Source of the DNA: Pectinatus sp.
GTDB taxonomy: Bacteria; Bacillota; Negativicutes; Selenomonadales; Selenomonadaceae
Direction of reading: 5' to 3'
Assembly: GCA_020025135.1 (NCBI GenBank)
Contig: JAHHSQ010000004.1
Coordinates: forward strand, 1 to 61,135
DNA length: 61,135 bases
In this document: piece after piece, positions 26,669-36,429 of the stretch
Numbering within the stretch: position 1 is the stretch's first letter
How the letters are laid out: every line of letters begins with the position of its first letter
Translations under genes and position numbers: made by a program
Notes under the pieces: generated by a model
What the model was told of the DNA's origin: nothing
Databases searched by the model: none
What the model saw: only the letters and a program-made list of their open reading frames with translations

Positions 26669-28184
26669 TGGGACATTATCGCAAGAAGAGATTGATGCCC
26701 TCACCAAGGGAATTAATCCAGAGCCACCAGCTAGCTCTGACAATGGGGGAACTACGCCTCCAGCAGGGGCAACAAGTTCGTCTGGTACATTGTCGCAAGC
26801 AGAAATTGATGCCTTGACCAAAGGCGCAAACCCAGCACCGTCTGGTGCTGACAATGGAGGAACTACGCCTCCGCCAGAAGCAACCGCTTCATCTGGAACA
26901 CTTTCACAGGCCGAAATCGATGCCTTGACCAAAGGAGCTAATTCAGAACCAGCTAGCTCGGAAGGCACTGCTCAGGCAACATCATCTGCTGGTGGTTCGT
27001 CAGGTGGCACTTTGTCACAGGCGGAAATCGATGCTTTGACCAAGGGAGCGCCAGCTGCTAGTGTAGATAGTTCAGCTCCTTCGCCTGCTCCAGCTCCTAT
27101 ACCACCGGAATCAAAATTAACTGATACAGAAAAAGATACATTGGGAGAAATCGGCAATATTTCCATGGGCAGTGCGGCGACGACACTTTCCATGTTGCTA
27201 GGACATAAGATTTCGATTACTACTCCGACAGTTTCCATAGATACAATGGCCGGAATAAAGGCTAACTATCCGATGCCATATTTGATTGTTGGCGTTGGCT
27301 ATACTACTGGGATTAAAGGCGACAATGTTTTGGCCATTCAAGCCACTGATGCTGCCATTATTGCAGATTTGATGATGGGCGGAGATGGCACCAATGTTAC
27401 AGCCGAATTGGATGAAATGCGCCAAAGTGCTGTAAGTGAAGCGATGAATCAAATGATGGGCGCAGTTGCGACCTCTCTTTCCCAAATTTTTAATCGCAAA
27501 ATAGACATTGCTCCTCCAGTTACCCAATTAGTGGATATGGCTTCTGCTGACCATGTAACAGATTTGTGGACACAGACAGAACCGATAGTCAAGATTTCTT
27601 TCCGCATGGAAGTGGAAAACCTTATTGATAGTGAAATTATGCAGATTTTGCCAATCAACGTAGCAAAGGAAATGGTACAGAGCTTGTTTGATGTTGAACA
27701 ACAGGAAGCACAAAAGAAGGAAGCACCTAAAGCTGCACCAACTCCTCAACCACAGCAGGCAGCTGCACCAACTCCACCTCCAACACCGACGGCTCCACCG
27801 GTATCTACTCCACAACCGTCTTATGTTCCACCTCCTTCTAGTTCTACGGCGAGAATTCCAGCTGGACAGAATGTACAGCCGGCACAGTTCATGCCATTGA
27901 CGACGGAACCATTGCCAGTCAGCGATGCTAATATCGGTTTAATTTTGGATGTTCCTTTGGATATCTCGGTAGAATTGGGACATACGAAGAAGAAAATAAA
28001 AGATATTTTGGAATTTTCTACTGGGTCAGTTATTGAACTTGACAGACTGGCTGGAGAGCCTGTTGATATTTTAGTTAATGGTAAACTTTTGGCCAAAGGC
28101 GAAGTAGTGGTAATTGATGAAAATTTTGGTGTTAGAATCACAGATATTGTCAGCCCAGCTGAAAGAGCTAGAAGTTTGCAATAA
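26661..28184 (+). CDS. fliY: FliY (FliN-type switch protein with CheC-like phosphatase domain)
   Basis: FliY combines a CheY-P phosphatase and a C-ring subunit. It has 507 residues. The N-terminus carries four copies of GTLSQ(E/A)EIDALTKG at about 4-17, 42-55, 79-92 and 116-129, joined by Pro/Ser/Gly linkers. Next come a CheC-like domain with E-x2-N motifs (LGEIGNISMG; VSEAMNQMMG), a Pro/Gln linker (about 350-400) and a FliN/SpoA domain (LDVPLDISVELGHTKKKI). The repeats match the FliM CheY-P-binding peptide. It overlaps fliM by eight bases. Confidence 0.95.
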   Translation: MADGTLSQEEIDALTKGINPEPPASSDNGGTTPPAGATSSSGTLSQAEIDALTKGANPAPSGADNGGTTPPPEATASSGTLSQAEIDALTKGANSEPASSEGTAQATSSAGGSSGGTLSQAEIDALTKGAPAASVDSSAPSPAPAPIPPESKLTDTEKDTLGEIGNISMGSAATTLSMLLGHKISITTPTVSIDTMAGIKANYPMPYLIVGVGYTTGIKGDNVLAIQATDAAIIADLMMGGDGTNVTAELDEMRQSAVSEAMNQMMGAVATSLSQIFNRKIDIAPPVTQLVDMASADHVTDLWTQTEPIVKISFRMEVENLIDSEIMQILPINVAKEMVQSLFDVEQQEAQKKEAPKAAPTPQPQQAAAPTPPPTPTAPPVSTPQPSYVPPPSSSTARIPAGQNVQPAQFMPLTTEPLPVSDANIGLILDVPLDISVELGHTKKKIKDILEFSTGSVIELDRLAGEPVDILVNGKLLAKGEVVVIDENFGVRITDIVSPAERARSLQ

Positions 28185-28244
28185 ATTAAAAACGAATTAT
28201 AATATTCATATAGATGCTTATCAAAGAAAAGGAGAATGTAGAAT

Positions 28245-28607
28245 ATGGCAACAAGAGTTTTAGTAGTAGATGATGCTGCTTTTATGCGGATGATGGTCAA
28301 GGATATTTTGACCAAAAATGGATATGAAATTGTAGGAGAAGCTGAAAATGGTGCGGTAGCATTAGCTAAGTATCAGGAATTAAAACCTGATTTGGTCACT
28401 ATGGATATCACCATGCCAGAAATGGACGGTATCACTGCAGTTAAAGAAATCAAAAAAGTTGACCCTAATGCTAAAATCATCATGTGCAGTGCTATGGGCC
28501 AGCAAGCGATGGTTATTGAAGCTATTCAAGCAGGCGCGAGAGATTTTATTGTTAAACCATTCCAAGCGGACAGAGTATTAGAAGCAGTGCGCAAAGTAGT
28601 TGGTTAA
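28245..28607 (+). CDS. cheY: Chemotaxis response regulator CheY
   Basis: CheY is the single-domain receiver that, once phosphorylated by CheA, binds FliM/FliY and controls rotation. It has 120 residues, with acidic pair D9/D10, phospho-acceptor D54 in VTMDITMPEMDG, a Ser in MCSAMG at the Thr/Ser switch position, and the conserved lysine in FIVKPF. Its stop overlaps the fliO start by one base. Confidence 0.95.
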   Translation: MATRVLVVDDAAFMRMMVKDILTKNGYEIVGEAENGAVALAKYQELKPDLVTMDITMPEMDGITAVKEIKKVDPNAKIIMCSAMGQQAMVIEAIQAGARDFIVKPFQADRVLEAVRKVVG

Positions 28608-29149
28608 TGAAAAGCATGAAAAGAATGGTGAGTAGTGCTGCATACGCTATTATCTATTGTTTTGGCGCAAAGGTAGTGTATGCAGCTACCGCTTCAAGTG
28701 GTTATTTGTCACAGTACAAGGATACTAATCCACAACCCACCAGTGTTTCTTTTTTATCTACTATTGGATATTTATTGAGCCTAATCGTCATCTTTGCTTT
28801 TGTGGTAGGTTTGGCCTATTATGTCTCTCATTATTTGGGCGGGCATTTTGGCAAGGGGTGGAAAAAGGATAGCATGGGAAATGTTCTCTCCATGTTGCCA
28901 TTGGCTCCTAATAAGTATATCTGTGTCGTGGAGATTGCGGGACATATTATGATATTGGGCATTACTGACCATAATATAACGCTTTTGCGAGAGATAAATG
29001 ATATAGAAGAGATAAAAAAATTGCGGTTACTGGGTGATGAGAGTTTAGAGGAAAAAGATTTTTCCAATATACTAAATCAACAGATGAGTTCTTGGGAAAG
29101 TTTTTCCCGTCGTGTGACAAAAATTTTCAAAGATAGGTACCGCAAATGA
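28607..29149 (+). CDS. fliO: Flagellar biosynthetic protein FliO/FliZ
   Basis: FliO helps assemble the FliP core of the export gate. It has 180 residues: a hydrophobic N-terminal segment that may be a signal peptide, a transmembrane segment at about 47-70 (TIGYLLSLIVIFAFVVGLAYYV) and a cytoplasmic tail with SMLPLAPNKYICVVEIAGHIMILGIT, shown here in two parts: SMLPLAPNKYICVVEI and AGHIMILGIT. It overlaps cheY and precedes fliP, as in B. subtilis (fliZ). Confidence 0.88.
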   Translation: MKSMKRMVSSAAYAIIYCFGAKVVYAATASSGYLSQYKDTNPQPTSVSFLSTIGYLLSLIVIFAFVVGLAYYVSHYLGGHFGKGWKKDSMGNVLSMLPLAPNKYICVVEIAGHIMILGITDHNITLLREINDIEEIKKLRLLGDESLEEKDFSNILNQQMSSWESFSRRVTKIFKDRYRK

Positions 29150-29168
29150 AGAGAAAGGTTCTTTAACT

Positions 29169-29924
29169 TTGAAACATTTGTATATAAAATTGGCAGTGTT
29201 GGTGATGATGCTGTCAGTAACAGGAAATGCATATGCGGCCAGTACTGTTCCAATTCCTAGTATTAATATCGGTATAGGGACTGCTAATAATCCTCACGAC
29301 CTTGTAGCTACCTTGCAGATTATGGCTTTGCTGACGATTTTGTCTTTAGCGCCAGCCATTTTGATTATGACCACAGCATTTATTCGCATCGTGGTTGTTT
29401 TGTCATTTTTGCGCAATGCTCTTTCCATGCAAAATACACCACCTAATCAGGTAGTGATAGGTTTGGCGTTGTTTCTAACCTTTTATATCATGTCTCCCTA
29501 TTGGGCACAGGCCAATAAAAATGGGCTACAACCATATTTGGCAGGGCAAATTTCACAAGAACAAGCGCTTGATAATGTAGCTGCACCGTTGCGAGAATTC
29601 ATGTTCAAGCAAACTAGGGAATCCGACATTGCTCTGTTTGTCAATTTGTCTAAGGCTCCACGTCCGAAAACACAAGCGGATGTGTCCACCTTTACGCTTA
29701 TCCCCGCTTTCATTATCAGTGAATTAAAGACGGCTTTTGAGATAGGCTTTTTGCTGTATATACCATTTATTGTCATTGATATGATTGTTGCTAGTACCTT
29801 GATGTCCATGGGCATGATGATGTTACCGCCAGTCATGATTTCGTTGCCTTTCAAGATATTGCTCTTTGTCATGGTGGATGGGTGGCATCTATTGATAAAC
29901 TCGTTGATTATGAGTTTTAAGTAG
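29169..29924 (+). CDS. fliP: Flagellar export gate protein FliP
   Basis: FliP is a core subunit of the FliPQR export gate. It has 251 residues: a cleavable signal peptide (to about AYA-A24), four membrane spans, and signatures FIRIVVVLSFLRNALSMQNTPPNQ (in parts FIRIVVVLSFLRNAL and QNTPPNQV), LIPAFIISELKTAFEIGF and MGMMMLPPVMISLPFKI. The start is TTG after AGAAAGG. It is 20 bases after fliO. Confidence 0.96.
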   Translation: MKHLYIKLAVLVMMLSVTGNAYAASTVPIPSINIGIGTANNPHDLVATLQIMALLTILSLAPAILIMTTAFIRIVVVLSFLRNALSMQNTPPNQVVIGLALFLTFYIMSPYWAQANKNGLQPYLAGQISQEQALDNVAAPLREFMFKQTRESDIALFVNLSKAPRPKTQADVSTFTLIPAFIISELKTAFEIGFLLYIPFIVIDMIVASTLMSMGMMMLPPVMISLPFKILLFVMVDGWHLLINSLIMSFK

Positions 29925-29934
29925 GAGGATAGTC

Positions 29935-30204
29935 ATGTCTGGAGATACCGTCATTAATTTAAGTCAAAATGCCCTTATGATGGTTTTACTCATTTCGGCA
30001 CCGATGTTGGGATTAGGTTTGATTGTTGGCCTGCTGGTGAGTATTTTTCAAGCTACAACATCCATTCAGGAACAGACGCTCGCCTTTATTCCCAAAATTA
30101 TTGCTGTATTCGTTGCTGTTTTGATTTTTGGACCTTGGATGCTGACGATGCTTGTCGATTATATCGCGCGCATCTTTATTAATATTCCCCATTATATCGG
30201 TTAG
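29935..30204 (+). CDS. fliQ: Flagellar export gate protein FliQ
   Basis: FliQ is the two-helix gate subunit that wraps around FliP-FliR. It has 89 residues and two membrane spans (about 14-38 and 50-75), with GLIVGLLVSIFQATTSIQEQ and LAFIPKIIAV characteristic of the family. AGGAGG precedes the ATG. It is 11 bases after fliP. Confidence 0.96.
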   Translation: MSGDTVINLSQNALMMVLLISAPMLGLGLIVGLLVSIFQATTSIQEQTLAFIPKIIAVFVAVLIFGPWMLTMLVDYIARIFINIPHYIG

Positions 30205-30255
30205 ATTTAGAAATATTAAAGAAAGGAAAAGCTGTGTAGACAGTAGGTACTACTC

Positions 30256-31038
30256 TTGGACTTTATTAGTATGCTTCAGCAGCATATCGAGATATTTTTG
30301 TTGGTACTGACAAGAGTCAGTGGCATTTTTATACTGTCCCCTTTCTTTGGCAGCCTGAATATACCCCGTTACATCAGGGTAGGAGCTGCTTTTTTTATAA
30401 GTATTGTGCTTTTTCCCATTGTAGATATAAATGGCATATCTGTACCCACCAGTTTGGGATACTATGCTTTGGCGGTTATTGGCGAATTACTAGTCGGCAT
30501 CATGATTGGCTTTGCTGCTACGGTCGTTTTAGCCACGATTAAGCTAGCAGGGCAACTCATGGATATGCAAGTGGGTTTTGCTATGGTCAACGTGGTAGAC
30601 CCCACTTCAGAGCAACAAGTAACCTTGATAGGGAGTTTCCTTTATAATCTCTGTATTTTGGTTTTTTTGCTCACTAATGGTCATTATTTGCTCTTGACGG
30701 CATTAACGCAGAGCTTTGCCACTGTTCCTCTTTTGACCGCGCAATTTAAAGGAGCTCTAACTTTACTTATGGTGAAAGCCGTCGGCAATATCTTCTTGAT
30801 TGGCCTTAAGATTGCGTTGCCCGTATTATTCGCTATCTTGCTCACTAATATCGGTTTAGGGGTATTGGCACGGACGATGCCACAGATGAATATTTTTGTC
30901 GTTGGCATACCAGCACAGATAGTTGTCGGGATTTTTATTTTAGGAATGATGTTGCCGTTTTACGGAGCATATTTAGGTGTGATTTTTCATGATATGGCAC
31001 AAACAATCAAAACTCTCTTGCAAGTTCTACAACTGTAA
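30256..31038 (+). CDS. fliR: Flagellar export gate protein FliR
   Basis: FliR completes the export gate. It has 260 residues and about six membrane spans, with TRVSGIFILSPFFGS near the start and the GFAMVNVVDPTSEQQV segment of the family. The start is uncertain: TTG 30256 with a modest GTAGG, or ATG 30271 a few codons later. The coding 3' end overlaps the probable flhB start by 50 bases. Confidence 0.94.
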   Translation: MDFISMLQQHIEIFLLVLTRVSGIFILSPFFGSLNIPRYIRVGAAFFISIVLFPIVDINGISVPTSLGYYALAVIGELLVGIMIGFAATVVLATIKLAGQLMDMQVGFAMVNVVDPTSEQQVTLIGSFLYNLCILVFLLTNGHYLLLTALTQSFATVPLLTAQFKGALTLLMVKAVGNIFLIGLKIALPVLFAILLTNIGLGVLARTMPQMNIFVVGIPAQIVVGIFILGMMLPFYGAYLGVIFHDMAQTIKTLLQVLQL

Positions 31039-32140
31039 GTATTTGCGAGGCGATTATACATTTAATTTACAGCTCTTTGCTGGAGAAAAGACAGAAGACC
31101 CAACGGCGAAGAGAATGCAAGAGGCTAAAGACAAGGGGCAAGTAGCGCGCAGTCAGGACTTGTCAGCAGCCATTGTCATTTTGGTCGGCTTTTTGTCATT
31201 GTGGGGTTGTGGGCAGCTTATTTATACTAATTTAGCGCAGTTTATGGTCATGATGTACAAAACACTGGGCACTACTCCGCAGTTAAATGTCGAATATATT
31301 ATGGGACTTTTTGTGCAAGTAGTATTAGTCCTCGCCAAATGCCTTTTGCCAATTATGTTGGCGGTGATGTTAGCGGGTTTGGCATTTAATTATTATCAGG
31401 TTGGTTTTGTTTTCTCGGTAGAACCATTGTCTTTTGATTTATCTAAATTAAACCCCATTACGGGAATGGGGCGTATTTTTTCTAAACGCTCGTTGGTAGA
31501 ACTATTTAAATCTATTGCTAAGATATGCGTCGTCCTCTATTTTGTATATTCTTATATTCTAGAGCAGGTTATGCAGATGCCCAAGCTGATTTTTATGGAT
31601 ATGCATATGGCGATGTCGACGATGGTCGATATTGTGTTTAAATTAGCTTTTCAGATTTGTGGCCTTTTGACCGTCATCGGGATGATTGATTTCGTCTATC
31701 AAAAATGGCAACACAAGCAGGATTTAAAAATGAGTAAACAGGATATCAAAGATGAAATGAAGCAATCTGAAGGTGACCCGCATATCAAGGGAAAAATTAA
31801 GCAGAAACAACGGCAAATTTCCATGCAACGCATGATGCAAGAGGTATCAAAAGCGGACGTCATAGTTACCAATCCAACGCACTTTGCTGTTGCTCTTCAG
31901 TATGAGCAGGGCATGTTAGCGCCACTTGTCGTGGCGAAGGGGCAGGACTTTGTTGCGCAGAAAATAAAAGAAAAAGCGCGTGAACTACGCATTACTATTG
32001 TAGAGGATAAACCTTTGGCACGTGCCTTGTATGCAGCTGTAGAAATAGGCGAATATGTACCGCAAGAACTGTATAAAGCGGTTGCCGAGATACTTGCCTA
32101 TGTCTATAGACTAAAGCATCGTAAATTGAAGAAAAAATAA
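30989..32140 (+). CDS. flhB: Flagellar export switch protein FlhB
   Basis: FlhB controls substrate switching in export. It opens, after a 25-residue lead, with FNLQLFAGEKTEDPTAKR. Four membrane spans follow, then a cytoplasmic domain with the self-cleaving N295-P-T-H motif. The assigned ATG 30989 has AGGTGTG eight bases ahead but lies inside fliR. TTG 31043, just after fliR, is the alternative, but its SD is poor. The length is 383 residues from the first start and 365 from the second. Confidence 0.95.
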   Translation: MIWHKQSKLSCKFYNCKYLRGDYTFNLQLFAGEKTEDPTAKRMQEAKDKGQVARSQDLSAAIVILVGFLSLWGCGQLIYTNLAQFMVMMYKTLGTTPQLNVEYIMGLFVQVVLVLAKCLLPIMLAVMLAGLAFNYYQVGFVFSVEPLSFDLSKLNPITGMGRIFSKRSLVELFKSIAKICVVLYFVYSYILEQVMQMPKLIFMDMHMAMSTMVDIVFKLAFQICGLLTVIGMIDFVYQKWQHKQDLKMSKQDIKDEMKQSEGDPHIKGKIKQKQRQISMQRMMQEVSKADVIVTNPTHFAVALQYEQGMLAPLVVAKGQDFVAQKIKEKARELRITIVEDKPLARALYAAVEIGEYVPQELYKAVAEILAYVYRLKHRKLKKK

Positions 32141-32157
32141 CTCAAAGGGGTAGTTTG

Positions 32158-34227
32158 ATGGCTAGCTTACCAACTTCCGCACCAGGAAAAATTATAAATA
32201 AATATAGTGATATCATCATAGCTCTTGCGATAGTTACTATTGTTATCATGATGATTATTCCTTTGCCGACATATATATTGGATTTGTTGATTTGTTTGAA
32301 TATAACGTTGGCTTTAACTATCGTTATGGTGACTATTTATAATGTAGAGCCGTTAGACTTTTCTGTCTTTCCCTCACTGCTTTTGATAACAACTTTATTT
32401 CGTTTGGCGCTCAATGTCTCTTCCACGCGTTTGATTTTGCTTAATGGGAATGCCGGTGATGTTATTATGGCCTTCGGTAATTTCGTCGTCGGTGGTAATC
32501 CTGTAGTCGGATTTATCGTCTTTATCATTTTGATTATCATTCAGTTCGTTGTCATTACCAAAGGGGCAGAACGTGTTGCCGAAGTTTCGGCTCGTTTTAC
32601 TTTGGATGCCATGCCGGGTAAACAGATGGCTATAGATGCCGACTTAAACCAAGGTGCTATTACTGATGCTCAGGCAAGAGAACGCCGTGAAAAAATTCAA
32701 CAGGAAGCTGATTTTTATGGTGCCATGGATGGTGCTAGTAAATTTGTCAAAGGCGATGCCATTGCAGCTATTATTATCATTATCATTAATATTTTTGGCG
32801 GATTTATCATTGGTATGGCTCAGCGCCATTTATCGATTGCACAGGCTTTACAGCAGTATACCTTGCTTACAGTGGGGGAAGGATTGGTAAATCAGATACC
32901 GGCTTTGCTCATTTCTACTGCTACTGGTATTATCGTCACGCGAGCAGCTTCTAAGTCTAATTTGGGATATGATTTAACCTCTCAAATTTTTAGAAAACCA
33001 CGCGTCTTCTTTATCGTCAGTGGTGTTTTAACTATCTTGGCTATCGTGCCAGGGTTGCCAGGACTGCCGTTTTTAGCGTTAGCTATTTTCAGTTTAGCTA
33101 TTGGGTATGGACTCTATAAATCGCAACAAACTACGGCACAGGAAAACGACGAAAAGAAACTGGAAGAAGACAAAGAGGCTATTAAAAAGCCAGAAAATGT
33201 CGTTTCTCTCTTGCAGGTTGACCCGATGGAATTGGAAATTGGTTATAGCTTAATACCGTTAGTTGATACCGGTCAGGGCGGAGATTTATTAGAACGCATT
33301 GTCATGATAAGAAGACAGTGTGCTTTGGAAATGGGGCTGGTTGTTCCGACCATCCGCATTCGTGATAATATTCAAATCAAACCAAATGCTTACATCATCA
33401 AGTTGCGCGGTATTGAAATTGCCAAGGGAGATTTACTCCTTGACCATTATTTGGCGATGAATTCTGGTACAGTTGTGGAGGAAATTTCCGGTATAGAAAC
33501 TACTGAACCAGCCTTTGGTTTGCCAGCAATTTGGATTACTGAAGCTCAGCGCGAACAAGCTGAATTGAATGGTTATACCGTCGTAGATGCCATTTCCGTC
33601 TTAGCAACGCATTTGACAGAAGTTATCAAGTCCCATGCCGATGAAATTCTTGGCAGACAAGAAACGCAAAATCTTATCGACAACATTAAAAAGAGTATTC
33701 CCTCTGTTGTTGAAGAACTTATTCCGGATTTGCTTACTGTGGGTGAAGTGCAAAAGGTCTTGGCTAATCTCCTCCATGAACGCGTTTCTATTAGAAATAT
33801 GTCCATCATTTTGGAAGTGCTTTCTGACTATGCGCGCATGACGAAAGATATTGATATTTTGACGGAATATGTGCGTCACGCCTTGGCACGACAAATCAGC
33901 AATCAGTACGTGCAAGGCAATGTTTTACCTTGTATTTCGCTTTCTCCGGATATTGAAAATAAAATCGCTTCCTCTATTCAGCGAAGTGAACATGGCTCTT
34001 TTGTCAACTTAGACCCAGTCACATTGAAAGAAACGATTCTAGCAACAAATAAAGAACTGCAAAAAATTACTGAACTAGGCTATCAACCCATTGTTTTGAC
34101 GAGTCCGAACATTCGCATCTACTTCCGCCAATTGGTGGAACGTTCCATTTCTGGCATTATCGTTTTATCGCAAGCTGAAATAGAACCGAAGGTAGAAATA
34201 CAAGTGCTTGGGGTGGTGAAGATATAA
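32158..34227 (+). CDS. flhA: Flagellar export protein FlhA
   Basis: FlhA is the large export-gate subunit forming a nonameric cytoplasmic ring that docks chaperone-substrate complexes. It has 689 residues: eight membrane spans in the first 320 residues, the conserved FHIPEP-type motif region FPSLLLITTLFRLALNVSSTR (in parts FPSLLLITTLFRLAL and NVSSTR) and KGAERVAEVSARFTLDAMPG. A large soluble C-terminal domain follows. ATG 32158 follows AAAGGGG by seven bases; TTG 32155 is also possible. Confidence 0.97.
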   Translation: MASLPTSAPGKIINKYSDIIIALAIVTIVIMMIIPLPTYILDLLICLNITLALTIVMVTIYNVEPLDFSVFPSLLLITTLFRLALNVSSTRLILLNGNAGDVIMAFGNFVVGGNPVVGFIVFIILIIIQFVVITKGAERVAEVSARFTLDAMPGKQMAIDADLNQGAITDAQARERREKIQQEADFYGAMDGASKFVKGDAIAAIIIIIINIFGGFIIGMAQRHLSIAQALQQYTLLTVGEGLVNQIPALLISTATGIIVTRAASKSNLGYDLTSQIFRKPRVFFIVSGVLTILAIVPGLPGLPFLALAIFSLAIGYGLYKSQQTTAQENDEKKLEEDKEAIKKPENVVSLLQVDPMELEIGYSLIPLVDTGQGGDLLERIVMIRRQCALEMGLVVPTIRIRDNIQIKPNAYIIKLRGIEIAKGDLLLDHYLAMNSGTVVEEISGIETTEPAFGLPAIWITEAQREQAELNGYTVVDAISVLATHLTEVIKSHADEILGRQETQNLIDNIKKSIPSVVEELIPDLLTVGEVQKVLANLLHERVSIRNMSIILEVLSDYARMTKDIDILTEYVRHALARQISNQYVQGNVLPCISLSPDIENKIASSIQRSEHGSFVNLDPVTLKETILATNKELQKITELGYQPIVLTSPNIRIYFRQLVERSISGIIVLSQAEIEPKVEIQVLGVVKI

Positions 34228-35532
34228 TTGAAAATCAAAGTTTTTCGTGAAAATACCATGAAAGAAGCTATGGATAAGGTCAAAGAAGAATTTGGTTCTG
34301 ATGCAGTTATTTTACACACTAGAAAATTAAAAACAGGTGGCATTTTCGGTTATGGAGGGAAGAAAATGGTGGAGATTACGGCCGCCATTGAAGATAATCC
34401 ACCCCAGAACAAAAAAAAGAGTAGCTATCTGCCGCCACCAGATGATTTGTTGACAAGGCCACGAGGTGTTTTGCCAAAGCAAGTTTTGAATACCTACAAA
34501 ACCACGGCCACGGAATTTCTCGCTCCAGCAGAGGAACAAGCTCCCGTCATGCAGGATTTGGAATTACCAGTTGTAAAGACATCAGAGGCGCAACGTGAGG
34601 CGCGCATTGTTCCTAAAGAAGATGTTAAAATGGAACAGGAATCGCCTGCGCCGTCCTCGGCCGAGCAGGAAAAAAAGATTCATGATTTACAGCGTGAATT
34701 AGATAAAATGAAGCTCATGTTAGAAAAGGTCATCAATGAAGATAGGGAAAAGAAAGACCTTTATTTACCGACCTTGAAAGATGCCCTTGCCGAACAGGAA
34801 GTAGAAGAATCTTTACTGGAAGATATCATTCAAGATATCGGTAAAGAGAGCATGCTTTTGCCTAAAGACAGTGAAGAAGCTAGAACTGTTTTAATCAATT
34901 ATTTGAGCAAATTAATGCCGGATGCTCCAGGCATTGAAATTGAAAAAGGAACGCCGAAAATTGCGGCTTTAATCGGTGCTACTGGTGTCGGTAAGACAAC
35001 TACTTTGGCAAAAATAGCTTCGCGCTTTGTCTTAGAACAAGGTTTAAAGGCGGTTTTGATTACTGCTGATACATACCGTATTTCGGCCGTAGAACAATTA
35101 AAAACATATTCTGATATCATTGGTTTACCTTTGGAAATCGTCTATAGTCCCGTTGAATTAAAAAAAGCCATTGATAAACACAGTGATAAGCAGTTAATTT
35201 TGATAGATACGGCAGGTCGTAGTCAACACAATGATTATCAGTTGAATGAATTGCACGATTTGCTAGTAGTGAACGATAAAATTGAAAAACACTTGGTGCT
35301 CAGCTCCACCACTAAATATAAAGACATCATCAATATCATTAGAAAATTCTCTTTTTGTGCTCCAGATAAAATTATTTTCACCAAAACAGATGAAACATGC
35401 AGTGTGGGAATGATTTTGAATTTGTTAGTCAAGTATCCTTTGAATATTTCGTATTTTACTAACGGCCAAAGCGTGCCAGATGATATTTTTCCAGCCACTC
35501 CAGCTAATTTGGCGGAATTACTCTTGAGGTGA
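34228..35532 (+). CDS. flhF: Flagellar biosynthesis GTPase FlhF
   Basis: FlhF is an SRP-type GTPase that sets flagellar position and number together with FlhG. It has 434 residues: N-terminal KIKVFRENTMKEAMDKVKEEFG, a charged middle region, then the NG domain with G1 GATGVGKT at about 250-257, G3 LIDTAGRSQ and G4 FTKTDET. TTG directly follows the flhA stop, so reinitiation is likely. Its end overlaps the SD of flhG. Confidence 0.95.
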   Translation: MKIKVFRENTMKEAMDKVKEEFGSDAVILHTRKLKTGGIFGYGGKKMVEITAAIEDNPPQNKKKSSYLPPPDDLLTRPRGVLPKQVLNTYKTTATEFLAPAEEQAPVMQDLELPVVKTSEAQREARIVPKEDVKMEQESPAPSSAEQEKKIHDLQRELDKMKLMLEKVINEDREKKDLYLPTLKDALAEQEVEESLLEDIIQDIGKESMLLPKDSEEARTVLINYLSKLMPDAPGIEIEKGTPKIAALIGATGVGKTTTLAKIASRFVLEQGLKAVLITADTYRISAVEQLKTYSDIIGLPLEIVYSPVELKKAIDKHSDKQLILIDTAGRSQHNDYQLNELHDLLVVNDKIEKHLVLSSTTKYKDIINIIRKFSFCAPDKIIFTKTDETCSVGMILNLLVKYPLNISYFTNGQSVPDDIFPATPANLAELLLR

Positions 35533-35534
35533 TT

Positions 35535-36425
35535 ATGCAAGACCAAGCGGATAGACTGCGACAATTAGTAAAAAAGCAGCAAATGTCCCAGCAAATTTTT
35601 TCTCAAAAAAAACCTTCCAGTAACCACATGCCACATATCATGGCGATTACTAGTGGTAAAGGAGGCGTGGGAAAAACCAATATAACCGTTAATTTGGCTA
35701 TTGCCTTGGCAAAAAAAGGGAAAAAGGTTCTAATTATTGATGCAGACTTAGGTTTGGCCAATGTGGAAATTTTGTTTGGCATGTCGCCTCAACATACCAT
35801 GTTGGATTTGCTCAGGTCCGATGTGTATGTTCCAGATGTCGTGTTAAACGCTCCTGGTAACATTCAGTATATTTCTGGTGGTTCCGGTTTAGAGCGCCTG
35901 TCCGACCTTTCTGCTGCGGATAGAGTTACCTTGTTAAAGAAATTGAGTTATTGTGAGAATTTAGCCGATATTATTTTGATTGATACTGGCGCTGGAGTGG
36001 GGAGCAATGTCATGGATTTTTTGCTTGCCGCAGAAGAAGTGATTTTAGTAGTCACGCCGGAGCCGACATCTATGACTGATGCTTACGCCGTAGTGAAAAC
36101 CTATAAGCATAAAAAAGCGTCTCCTTTGGTAAAATTGATTGTAAATCGAGTATACTCGCAGGAAGAAGGATTGGATGTAGAGAATAAACTAATACAGACC
36201 ATGCGCAAGTTTTTGGCTATTCCGGTGGAATTTATGGGAATGGTTTACGAAGACAGGAATATGGTTAATGCTATTAAAAAGCAATCGCCACTGCTGATAT
36301 CTTATCCTAACACGATAGCGGCAAAGTGTATAACGGCTATTGCGACATCCATTTTAGAAGGAGGCAGGGCAAAAATTAGATTAACCTGGCGTGATTTTTT
36401 GGAGCGTCTAATTTTTTCTAGATAG
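35535..36425 (+). CDS. flhG: MinD/ParA-like ATPase FlhG (YlxH)
   Basis: FlhG is a MinD-type ATPase that stimulates FlhF and limits flagellar number. It has 296 residues, with the deviant Walker A SGKGGVGKTN, VLIIDADLGLANVEILFG (switch I region) and LIDTGAGVGSNVMDF. A short N-terminal helix (MQDQADRLRQLVKK) resembles the FlhF-activating peptide. ATG 35535 is chosen for GAGG five bases upstream; GTG 35529 would be earlier. Confidence 0.94.
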   Translation: MQDQADRLRQLVKKQQMSQQIFSQKKPSSNHMPHIMAITSGKGGVGKTNITVNLAIALAKKGKKVLIIDADLGLANVEILFGMSPQHTMLDLLRSDVYVPDVVLNAPGNIQYISGGSGLERLSDLSAADRVTLLKKLSYCENLADIILIDTGAGVGSNVMDFLLAAEEVILVVTPEPTSMTDAYAVVKTYKHKKASPLVKLIVNRVYSQEEGLDVENKLIQTMRKFLAIPVEFMGMVYEDRNMVNAIKKQSPLLISYPNTIAAKCITAIATSILEGGRAKIRLTWRDFLERLIFSR

Positions 36426-36429
36426 AGAA

